Shown here: piece after piece, positions 35,301-47,300 of the stretch
Position numbering within the stretch: position 1 is the stretch's first letter
How the letters are laid out: every line of letters begins with the position of its first letter
DNA from: Palaemon carinicauda
Lineage: Eukaryota > Arthropoda > Malacostraca > Decapoda > Palaemonidae
NCBI RefSeq assembly: GCF_036898095.1
Contig: NC_090751.1
Coordinates: 54,429,257 to 54,493,256, forward strand
Length of the DNA: 64,000 nt
Direction: 5' to 3'
Translations under genes and position numbers: made by a program
Notes under the pieces: model-generated
What the model was told of the DNA's origin: nothing
Seen by the model: only the letters and a program-made list of their open reading frames with translations
Databases searched by the model: none

Positions 35301-38300
35301 TCTGAGAGAGGGACTATCCCTAGCAGTCAAGAACCCAAACCACGTGTTGTTCTCAGACGCGTCGGATTTGGGTTGGGGTGCGACCCTGGACGGTCGGGAA
35401 TGCTCGGGTCTGTGGACCTCAAGTCAGAAGAGCATGCACATCAACGGCAAGGAGCTATTAGCAGTCCACTTGGCCTTGATGATATTCGAAAGCTTCTTCG
35501 AAACTAAGTGGTAGAGGTCAACTCAGACAACACCACAGCTTTGGCGTACATCTCCAAGCAAGGAAGCACACACTCCTTCAAGCTGCTCGAGATCGCAAGG
35601 GACCTTCTCTTATGGTCAAGAAATCGAGGCATCTCCCTGTTGACGAGATTCATCCAGGGGGACTTGAACGTCTTGGCAGACTGTCTCAGTCGGAGGGGTC
35701 AGGTGATACCCACGGAATGGACCCTCCACAAGGACGTGGGCAAGAGTCTTTGGGCTACTTGGGGTCAACCCACCATAGACCTCTTTGCCTCCTCGTTGAC
35801 CAAAAAGGTTACCAATCTATTGCTCTCCAGTCCTAGATACAGAAGCAATCCACATAGACGCGTTTCTACTGGATTGGTCTCTTCTGGACTTATATGCATT
35901 CCCACCATTCAAGATAGTCAACAAGGTACTGCAGAAGTTCGCCTCTCACGAAGGGACAAGGTTGACGTTGGTTGCTACCCTCTGGCCCGCGAGAGAGTGG
36001 TTCACCGAGGTACTTCAATGGCTGGTAGACTTTCCAAGAAGTCTTCCTCTAAGGGTAGATCTGTTACGTCAGCCCCACGTAAAGAATGTCCATCAAAGCC
36101 TCCCCGCTCTTTTTCTGACTTCCTTCAGACTATCGAAAGACTCTCAAGAGCTCGAGGCTTTTCGAAGGAGGCAGCCAGTGCGATTGCAAGAGCGAGGAGA
36201 GCTTCTACCATTAGAGTATACCAGTCGAAGTGGGAAGTCTTTCGAGACTGGTGCAAGTCAGCATCTGTGTCCTCGTCCAGTACCTCTGTAGCCCAAATCG
36301 CAGATTTTCTTTTACATCTGAGAAAGGTTCGCTCCCTTTCAGCTCCCACGATTAAGGGCTACAGGAGCATGTTGGCTTCGGTCTTTCGACATAGAGGCTT
36401 AGATCTTTCCAACAATAAAGATCTCCAAGATCTCCTTAAGTCTTTCAAGACCTCTAAGGAACGTCGTTTGGCAACTCCTGGATGGAACTTAGTCGTGGTC
36501 CTAAGGTTCCTCATGTCAGACAGGTTTGAGCCATTACATTCAGCCTCCCTGAAGGATCTCACCCTCAAGACACTTTTCCTAGTGTGCTTGGCTTCGGCTA
36601 AAAGTGTCAGTGAACTTCATGCCTTCAGTAAGAACATCGGCTTTTCTACAGAAAAAGCCACTTGTTCACTTCAACTTGGTTTCCTGGCCAAAAATGAACT
36701 GCCTTCTCGTCCTTGGCCTAAATCTTTTGATATTCCTTGCTTATCAGAGATCGTAGGCAACGAACTGGAAAGAGTATTATGTCCTGTTAGAGCTCTTAAG
36801 TTCTATTTAGCTCGTACTAAGTCATTACGAGGTAAATCTGAGGCATTATGGTGCTCAGTTAAGAAACCATCATTGCCTATGTCAAAGAATGCTTTGTCAT
36901 ATTTTATCAGATTTTTAATACGAGAAGCTCATTCTCACTTGAATGAGAAAGACCGATGTTTGCTTAAGGTTAAGACGCACGAAGTTAGAGCTATAGCAAC
37001 CTCCGTGGCCTTCAAGCAAAATAAATCTCTGCAAAGTATTATGGACGCGACTTTTTGGAGAAGCAAGTCAGTGTTCGCGTCATTTTACTTAAAAGATGTC
37101 CAGACTCTTTACGAGGACTGCTACACACTGGGTCCATTCGTTGCAGCGAGTGCAGTAGTGGGTGAGGGTTCTACCACTACATTACCCTAATTCCAATATC
37201 CTTTTTAATCTGTCTCTTGAAATGTTTTTAATATTGTTTTTTGGGTTGTACGGAAGGCTAAGAAGCCTTTCGCATCCTGTTTGATTTGGCGGGTGGTCAA
37301 AGTCATTTCTTGAGAGCGCCCAGATTAGTGGTTTGATGAGGTCCTGTTGTATGGGTTGCAGCCCTTAATACTTCAGCTCCTGGGAATCTTTCAGCATCCT
37401 AAGAGGATCGCTGGGCTTCGTGAGGAAGACAGACTAATAAGGCAGAGTAATCGTCTAAGTCAACTTCCTTACCAGGTACCTTTATATATTTGGGTTTTGT
37501 TATGATATAACTGTCAAAAACTCTAAGCATATACGCTGTAAACTTAATTAACTCTGGTCTCTACCCACCACCATGGGTGTGAATCAGCTATTATATATTC
37601 ACCGGCTAAGTTAAATATTTAAAAATGATATTTTAATTATAAAATAAATTTTTGAATATACTTACCCGGTGAATATATAAATTAAAGGCCCCCCCTTCCT
37701 CCCCGATAGAGACCCAGTGGGATGAGAAAAATTGGGTCTGTTTACATGTATATGCGGTATCTGGCCGATAGTTGGCGCTGGTGGGCACACCCGCAACCTT
37801 CATAGCGATCGCTCGCGAGTTTTTGTGTGTGTTTTCTGTCGAGCCGCTGGAGCAGCAGCTATTATATATTCACCGGGTAAGTATATTCAAAAATTTATTT
37901 TATAATTAAAATATCATATTAATTAATTTTTGGTGAGAATATTTTTCATTAATTAATTTTTGGTGCGGGTATGAATATGTAGTAGGATTACATAGCATAT
38001 GCCGAGTTTTTATGATTTCGGACCCCTTTTTTTTTTTGTGTCATATTCTTTAAATTGAGCCCGCTTTTATTTGACCTTTCCAATAAAATCCGATCCTTTT
38101 TAGCAAGGTTGAAAATTTTATTAAAGAAACCTTATTACACTGGTATGATCATAAAAATTACTATAAATTCAGATCCTCACAAAAATTAAAATGATACTGA
38201 AATCCCAATATATATCTTAGTAAATATGAAAGGCTGGGAAAAGTTAATAATTCTTGTTTTGTTAGTGATTATGAAAAAATAGTTTAACCAGACTGTAGAG

Positions 38301-41300
38301 TTTTAGCAAATCAAAAGTCATAGGTGATAAATTCCGCAACTAACAGGAAGTTGCATGTTTTTTTATGTAATCCTTTTGTTTATTGAATGAGAAAGTATAG
38401 GCTCTTTCAACCTTGTATCACAAAAGTAGTTGAAATACAAGAATCCCTATCTTTAGCACTTAGTTATGAATTGTTGCTTTAGAAAGTTTTAAGGAGTGGG
38501 TGGTTACTGCAATACCTCGCATGCTTATTTACAAACTCATAAGGTGTAAGTCTGTGTCCATACAGACTGCGATTTGGCAGGTGCAGGCAGGAGATGCCGT
38601 AAATTGGAAGCGATAATACATTAATTCTAATGAGACGGCTCTCACACAAAGCTAAAGATGTCTAAAATTTTTTCTTTGGAATTCATGTATTTCCAATTTT
38701 ATGGTTCAGCCCATTCCTGCCTACACTTGTCACTGCTTGTGTGAACCCAGATGGAGGCCCCAGATGGAGGCCCGGCCGGTTTAGTATTTGGGACTATCCT
38801 TGTAGGGTAGAATGGTTACCGTCTTGGAACATTTAATAACTGACCTTAGTTCTTACAAGGATACACGCCCTTGTCTTTTAACAGTAGTATGTTTTCAGCG
38901 TAGCTGGAACTTGGCTGTTGAATTCATAACGAGGTGTTGATAGCTACAGGCGGGTGATGGGAAAGCCCTCACCTGTGAGTGCACATTCACCTTCTATAAC
39001 TTTATAGTACTGTGCTCACCAAAAATTTTTGCGAGGTGGGAGAATAGATACTGGGAACATTCCTACCCGTAAAATACTTGCAGTCAGCCCTCATTATTCA
39101 TGGATTCCGCGGATTCAGTCATACGCAATACAGAAAACCGTATAAACTATTGAATAAAAATTCGCGTATTTGCGATCAGTACTCTTGCGGCCTGACAATT
39201 TCAAACCGACTTCGCTCCTTTGTACCCAACATGTTTCATGCTGTTTCCCTCTTCACACAGTACAACACCCCGTCTCTTGCGGACTTGGCCTCAGTCTCGC
39301 ATCATCTCTTCTCACGTGTGCATTTCCCACTTCAGTCCTTTTTTGTGCTGAATCACATTGTGATTTAAAAAAACTTCATATCTAATGTGTTTATGGTGAT
39401 TTTAGTATAAAATGTGATACGTATATTACACTACCTTACGTGATACAGTCGACGGCTCAAGAGTTGCATCATGTTTCTAACTTACTGCGTAGAACTTTGT
39501 GCAGTAGTTGTCGACTTATGACCTATGCGACTTAAGACTGTTCAACTTTATGATAATTTTTTCTCTCTGATGAAGTCTCAAGTCTGTTGGAAGTAGAACA
39601 CTAAAAGGACAGATATTTCCTTAGAAATAATCTTAGTTCCATAACTGGGTTACAAACCTATGCTATTTATTAAGGGTATTACTTTCGGCGAAGCTGAAAG
39701 GATGATCCATTAAAATTTAGCGAGGGTTAACTACTCATTCTGCTAGTTAGTAGGGGGTAAGTGGGGCGGGGTAGCTAGCTACCTCCTTCCCGTTTCTAAG
39801 GAATAGCAACACCGCTGCCAGAGCGCAAGGTAAGGTCAAGCGTTGCCTTACCCACTTCTTCATTAGTTAAGGCTGAATTCTCTCCCAGGGAAGAGTCCTT
39901 ACACTGGGTATCACGTCTCGTTCACTTATCTCTCCCTCCACGGGTCAAGACCCCAGCGGCAACGAGCTCCTATACGAAGGTATCCTCAAAGGAGCTGGCC
40001 CTTTAAGCCAATGTCCACACCATGATGGAGAAGGTTGGATAAGCAGTAAGACCACAGGTCTTCATGTGCACGCTGGACCTAAAGGACGCATACTTCCAGA
40101 TCCCAAATCATGCATCTTCAAGGAAGTGTCGGAGATTCAGTCTAGACATCAGGAAATAACAGTTCAGGGCACTGTGCTTTGGTCTTTCCACAGCACCCCA
40201 AGTCTTCACCAGAATGTTCGCCTTAGTATCATCTTGGGCTCACAGGATCGGCATCCATCTCCTCTGTTATCTGGACGACTGGCTGATCGTAGCAGACTCT
40301 GTGGCAACCCTTCTTCAGCACCGAGGCAAACTTCTGAGATTTTGCCAAGATCTGGTGATTATGGTAAACCTCATGAAGTCTTCCCTGCTTCCCACTCAGA
40401 AGACTGGTATATCTATAAATGATTTTAGACACCAATCTCCACAAAACCTTCCCATCAAAAGACAGGATAATGAGGCTGAGAAAGGTCGCAAGACTTTTTT
40501 CTCAAGACTAGAATTCCCAGCCCAGAAGTGGCTATGTCTCCTTAGACAGCTATCATCCCTGGCCCGATTAGTTCCCAACGGTCCCCTCAAGATTTGATCT
40601 CTCCAGTTGCAGCTTGAGTCTGATTGGAAACAGGCCTTTGATTCCCTGGACATTCTGATCCCCTTTGGGGCCAGAGGAACGGATGGACCTCAAGTGACGG
40701 GTAGCAGACAAGACTGTGGAGGGGTGTAGATCTTCTTGTTTTCCTCCTGGACTTGATGCTGATTTTAGACACAACAAAAGAAGGGGGGGGGACCAATGTG
40801 CTGCACCACACGATCTCAGGCCACTGGCCAGAGTCCGAAAAGTACCTTCAAATAAATCTCTTGGAGATGAAGGCTCTTTCTGGTCCTTTAACAGTCCCAT
40901 CAGTTCCTGGTGGGCCACTTGAGTGGTGGTTATGAGGGTCAACATTACAGTAGTGGCTCACATCAACAACAAGAGGTACTTGTCCGCAGCCCCTATCCCA
41001 TTAAGCAATAGAAATGCAGTACTGTACTAAGACAGGCCGAAATCCACTCGGTACTGCTATCAGCTTGCTTCATTCCAGGCTAGAGGAATGTGCCCGCCGA
41101 TAGTCTGAGCAGAGCATCTCAGATAATGGGTACCAAATGGTCTTTGGATCACCTAGTAACCTACAAAGTCCTGACTTTGTGGGGTTCTCCAATCATGGAT
41201 TTGTTCGCAACAACCCTGAATTTTAGGCTCATACTGCTCCCCAGTCCCAGACCTCAAGGCTTTCTGGCAAGATGCATTCCAACAACGGTGGGGACAACGT

Positions 41301-44300
41301 CGTTTACGCCTTTCCCCCATTCTGTCTGAAGAGACGGGTACTTAAATAGGCCAGAACATCGGTCAACCTCTCAATGACTCTCATAGCTCCGCAAAGACAT
41401 CATGCGGAATGGTTTCTGGACCTTCTGCAGCTCCTGCTGGAGCCTCCAAGAGAACTCCCTCCACGACATCATCTACTCAGATAACAGCATGTCCACATCT
41501 ACCACAAAGCTGTAGATTCTCTAGGACTGCACGCCCGGAGACTACCCAGCACCTCCTCACTCGCAGAGAATTTTCATAAGTTGCGAAGAGGATATCTGGA
41601 TACCTGCAGAAATCTTCAGCAGCAGTCTACCGTGCAAATTAGAATGTCTTCTGTGGTTGGTGTCATGGAAAGGGTATCTCTCCACTCAATGCCACTATTA
41701 CAGCATTGCGGAATTCCTCGGGTATTTGTGGGAGGAAAGACTTCTTTCAGTTTTGGCAGTGAAAGGCTATCACTTAGTCTTGAGACTTGCCTTCAAACTG
41801 AAAGGAAGGGACATCTCGACGTAAGATCTTTCCTAACTCATACAGACTTAAGAACTTACCTGTCCTCAGTCAGAAGTGAGACCTTCCCCTCGGAACATGG
41901 TTCAAGTTCTCCGGTTTCTAAAGAGCCCTACCTACGAACCACTACATCAGGCAACAGATGGTCACCTGTCTTGGAAGACAGTGTTCCTACTCGCTTTGAC
42001 CTCGGCCAAAGAGGTCAGTGAACTTCATGGTCTCTTATACGACATTGCCCATACAAGGAGAGGGGGAGAGGTAACATTCAGCTTCTTCCTTGCGTTTTGC
42101 CAAGACTCAGAATCTAGGAGTGACGGATCCTAGCTTTGACCGCTTCCGGATAACGAGTCGCCGCTCTGTAACTGACGATTCAGATCATCTTTTACTGTGC
42201 CCAGTGAGGGCACAGTAAGAGGCTCTACCTCAAAAGAACATCAACAGCCTACCCCCGGGTGCTTTCGCTTGTTGTCAGCACTGGGAGAGACAAGAGTAGG
42301 ATCACTAAAATTAGTAACTTCGTGGACAGAATCATCCATCACACTGAATCCAGATCCTTCTCCAACACGTCAACCCTGATCTCATGATTTCAGAAGCATA
42401 GCTACTTCCCTGGCCTCCAAAAGAGATTACTCTGTGATGCAGGTTCTATAAGCAAGGGTGTGAAAGCACCAGACAACTTTCATAGCCCATTACCTGCAAG
42501 GCATGACCCACAGGAGCTCAATACGATCTCTATCAGTCCTGTGGTGGCTGCACAACTGCTGGTTGAATACTTCAAGCTCCTTATTGGACAAGTAGCAGAA
42601 GGTTGAGGGCAAAGTTACCCGGTTTTATTCTGCGTGAATGAAAAGGAATGACCGGCTCTTTTGCTTTTCTTCATCCTCCCTTCTCATGGGGAAAGCAGCA
42701 GCCTGGGTTCTCTGCACAAGCTGACCTCAACCACTGCAGGTAAACCATGCTCCCTCGTGTACTTGGTATTGTGTCAAAACCGTTTCGTCCTCATACCCTG
42801 TCTAGGTGGTATTGGGTAAGTCTTGGTTACCACAGTTATTTCCTATAAAGACTGAATAACTTTTACCTTGGCAGTCACACTGCTTATCTCAACACACAGC
42901 TTACGTAGGTCGCAGACCTTGTGTAGCAAGGTTAAGCGAGGTGTTATTTTTGGTACTCACCTACTCAAAAAAGGAGTTCCCGGGTAAAGCCAAAAAGCCA
43001 GATTAGCAGGGATGTCCACCCTCCTAATGGGTCACCCCTAATAAATAGCGTAGGTATGTATTCCAGTTATGGAGCAAATGACAAATTCAGAGATAATTTG
43101 TATTTTTCCTAACGATACAAACCTTTAGCTATTTATACAAACTTACCTGCCGACCGCCCCCTACCCGCTGACCGCCCCCTTTGAAGTCCTGCCTCCAAGA
43201 AAAGTGAAGCACAGTCATGTGTGTGAGTGAAGCAGGTAGCTAGCTACACCCTTTACCCCCCGGTAACTAGCGGGATGGGTAGTTAGGACTCACTAAATTT
43301 TTATTGCTCGTCCTTTCAGCTTCGCCGAAAGTAATATCCCTAATAAATAGCTAAAGGTTTGTATCATTAAGAAAAATACAAATTACCTCCGAATTTCTCA
43401 TATTTCTTGTATAAAAATCAACTGATTTATATTGGTAAGTCAGTATTTTCTTTTATTGATAATATACATTATCCATTTTAAATAAAAAAAATATATTAAG
43501 AAAGCTTTTATCTGTCGAGCTGGTAAAGTGACTGATTTCGTTTCAATAGGACATTGAATAATGTTAGTACAGTATTCCCATAATCGAAATATTAAGTAAC
43601 GATGCAATGTATTTCATGGGTCTTAATCGGTTGTTATGAGTACTACTTTGTACGAATTTAACTCTACAAATGGGACACTCATATTTTACGTGGGTTTTGT
43701 TCTCTCTCTCTCTTTTTTTTCTTGGCCCTGTTTCACTGATTTCTCAGCAGTTGGTTGAAGGCATATGGGTTCCAAAGGGACCCTGATCGCTGACAAGCAA
43801 CCACATGTATATGGTTCACAGATCAGCCATTTGCATCTCTTCATCGCCTTGGTTCAGGAGTTTGTGGCCAAGACCTAGAATCCAGTCGGCCAAGAGACTA
43901 ATCCTTCTTCACCTCTTCCCTACAAAGGTGACTAGTGGGAACCAGAATGAGTTGCATTCCTGTTCTTATTGGGATGAGGGTACACTATGGCTCTACATTC
44001 ATTACGAAAGGAATAAGGAAAGCTATGCTGAAAGTTTTATTTCTGGCTTCGACCAACTATCAGAAACTTGCTCCCACAAGGATAGGAGTGGAACACCCTG
44101 GATTTGATCATACAAAGCCAGAATATAGAATCTACCCCAGTTCTCAAGAAGAACCTGGCATTGTCGCATTTTTTGCAAAAACAGTACTCTGTTAGCAACA
44201 GAAGAACTTTGCTGCCCATTACCTACGGAGAGTACTGACAGGTTTCTGTATAACTTTATCTTTGAACTGGTGGTAGGAGCTAAACAGATAATGTAGTAAA

Positions 44301-47300
44301 CCTAGCTCCTCCACAGAACAAGAAGGATCTCATCTAAAATAGCGGTTGTGATAAAAGTCCAGAATAAATGGTAAGATTGACTGGCCTTTTACCTTTATTT
44401 CTTCCCCTTCCTTGGGGTGGAGCACTTACTCTTTGGACCAAACAACGAATGCAGGTGAGCGTCATGATTAAAAAGAATCTTGCCCATCCACGTACTCATC
44501 AAGGATAGACAAAGGTATTCATTCATGTTCTCATATAACCATACTTTGAGACATATCCTCCACACAGATATAGGTTCTTCCTTAACCATTTAACAGTCTA
44601 TGATACAGACCAATCATAACACTTTCCTCATCTTCATGTCCATGTCATTAAAAGGTTGAAATGAGTACTCACTTTTACTCCTACGCGGGATCAAAGTGCT
44701 TTGACAGTTCCTGGGAAAATAAACCAGCCAGTTGGTTATAGGGATTTGCTTCGAAGTATGTAGGAACAATTCACAAATTTTAAAAGTAATTTGTATTTTT
44801 CCTAACTTTAAAAACCTGCTTTAAGTTACATTTCCTGCCTCAACCACCCTAGAAGTCCTAGGTTGAAGGTCAAAGTGGTTACTCAGTGTGTTGAAAAAAA
44901 GGGGGGGCCAGACTTTGCAGCCACCTGATATTAAGTACCAGCATTTCCTAATAAATTGTAACAGTTTTGGTTTTGCTGAAAGCATACAGTACTCATATTA
45001 AAGAGCTCAGGTTTGTATAATTAGGAAAAATAAAAATTACTTGAAAAATATATTTATATGGAAGAGATACAGTACTACAATTGAATGTGGATGCAATTAA
45101 ATTTTACTGATTGTAATCAAATTTTATTAATTGTAATCCTATACATTATTTGTTACAGCTTCTGTTTTACTAGTTCATCCTTTTTTTTTATTTAAGGGAA
45201 TATGTGATGGAGCTGGAGCAGTTGTAATAGCTTCAGAAGACGCTTGCAAAGAGCATGGTTTCAAGCCTTTAGCACGTTTAGTAGGATATGCAATTGCAGG
45301 AGTTGATCCAACAATCATGGGTATTGGTCCTGTGCCTGCTATTCAGAAATTATTGAAAGTTTCAGGATTAGAGCTAAAAGATATTGGAATGGTTGAGGTA
45401 AGTACTTAAGTCAAAATAAGAGGTTTAAGTCACTGGAAATATTGAATTGTTAAACAAATCAGTCTTTATCTGTTAGCCAGTCTATCTTGAAAAACAAGTC
45501 TGCTTTACTAGTCAACTGAAAGTATTATCAACATGTTATTTTGTTAAATGTTAATAAGAAATATTATATTTGAGATGTTTATATTATTTTATTCTCGGAG
45601 ATTGCTGAATTGTCTTTTAATGTTGACTTTGTACATTTGGCTTTGATCATGCAATTTTTATCACACTGTATGACTTTCATATAGTACCAATTTCTAAAAG
45701 AATTTCCCAAATGATTCTCTTGCACGTTTCATAAGGAGGTTTAAGAGGATAGCTTAATGAGGTTTAAGAGGATAGCTTAATCTTATATTTATAAAATCAA
45801 AGGCTTTTAAGCATTTTTTTTTTTTGTTCAATGTGTATTTTAAATTGTGGGGGTTTCTGGTATTTCCAAGCAGTATTTAAATTGAGGGAAAAGAATATTA
45901 GTCAGTTTTATTAATTTTTTTTTTCAAGTTAGTTACTTATTATGAATCATTACATGAATTTAGGAATGGGATCAGGCATTCAAAAGAACCAAAAAATCAG
46001 ACATTCAAAAGTACAATAAAGGTATTAAAAATGTGATTACAATATGTACTAAACATTCTTGTAAACTACATTAGAGGCACACATATTATCTGCTATTTAT
46101 GCATTGACAGTAATATTAGATAGTTAATTTTAGGATAAGCCTTTTTTATTACTGAATAAAAAATACTTGCCTGTACCCGCACAGAATGATGTAAAACTAA
46201 GGCAGGTTTCCTAAAGCCAGATAGTCGTTAATGTATACATTATTTGACAATTCAAAGATGAATTTTTCTTATTATAATACTGTGAATGCTCGAGTGCTTG
46301 GACGAGGATTGAAACTGGTAGACGAGAATGACCATGAATGGGAGGTAAATCAGTTGTTGTTTGCGGATGATACTGTACTGGTTGCAGACGCGGAAGAGAA
46401 GCTTGGCCGATTAGTGACAGAATTTGGAAGGGTGTGTGAGAAAAGGAAGTTGAGAGTTAATGTGGGTTAGAGTAAGGTTATGAGATTTACGAGAAGGGAA
46501 GGTGGTGCGAGGTTGAATGTCATGTTGAATGGAGAGTTACTTGAGGAGATGGAATAGTTTAAGTACTTGGGATCTGTTGTTGCAGCAAATGGTGGAGTGG
46601 AAGCAGATGTACGTCAGAGTGAATGAAGGATGCAAAGTGTTGGGGGCAGTTAAGGGAGTGGTAAAAAATAGAGGGTTGGGCATGAATGCAAAAAGAGTTC
46701 TGTATGAGAAAGTGATTGACCAACTGTGATGTATGGATCGGAGTTGTGGAGAATGAAAGTGACGGAGACTGAAATTGAATGTGTTTGAGATGAAGTGTCT
46801 AAGGAGTATGGCTGGTGTATCTCGAGTAAATAGGGTTAGGAACGAAGTAGTGACGGTGAGAACGGGTGTAAGACATGAGTTAGCAGCTAGAGTGGATATG
46901 AATGTGTTGAGGTGGTTTGGCCATGTTGAGAGAATGGAAAATGGCTGTCTGCTAAAGAAGGTGATGAATGCATGAGTTGATGGGAGAAGTACAAGAGGAA
47001 GGCCAAGGTTTGGGTGGATGGATGGAGTGAAGAAAGCTCTGGGTGATAGGAGGATAGATGTGAGAGAGGCAAGAGAGCGTGCTAGAAATCAGAATGAATG
47101 GCGAGCGATTGTGACGCAGTTACGGTAGGCCCTGCTGCTTCCTCCGGTGCCTTGGATGACCGCGGCAGTAGCACCAGTAGGGGATTCAGCGTTATGAAGC
47201 TTCGTCTGTGGTGGATAACGGGGAGGGTGGGCTTTGGCACTCTAGCAGTACCAGCTGAACTCGGTTGAGTCCCTTGTCAGGCTGGGAGGAACGTATTGCA

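Larger units (their letters stand above)
31366..37917 (+). mobile_element. DIRS-type retrotransposon F, 6.55 kb, with textbook terminal structure
   Basis: Nearly perfect inverted repeats of about 150 bp lie at 31385-31535 and 37727-37876. An internal complementary region at about 37590-37682 contains, back to back, the reverse complement of the left end (GGCTAAGTTAAATATTTAAA) and of the right end (ATGATATTTTAATTATAAAA through GGTGAATATATAA). Between them are a 1.4-kb leader, gag, RT, RNase H and tyrosine recombinase in order, on the thiolase sense strand. Gag, RT and the first half of RNase H are frameshifted; the recombinase frame is open. The inverted repeats are less decayed than the genes. 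It belongs to a different family from A, B, E and G. Confidence 0.9.
39640..43399 (+). mobile_element. DIRS-type retrotransposon copy E (family I), gag deleted
   Basis: The left end (TAACTGGGTTACAAACCTAT through CTTTCGGCGAAGCTGAAAGG) and right end (43140-43399) are inverted copies. An internal complementary region is at 43025-43140. After the left repeat the sequence reaches RT within 400 bp, so gag and the first RT blocks are missing. RT, RNase H and recombinase follow, all broken. It closely resembles copy A. It lies between thiolase exons c and d. Confidence 0.8.

Noticed and set aside
39083..39368. 96-codon frame after a CAGTCAGCCCTC motif as a gene
   Set aside because: Composition and the TIR-like start suggest non-coding transposon sequence; no domain is visible.
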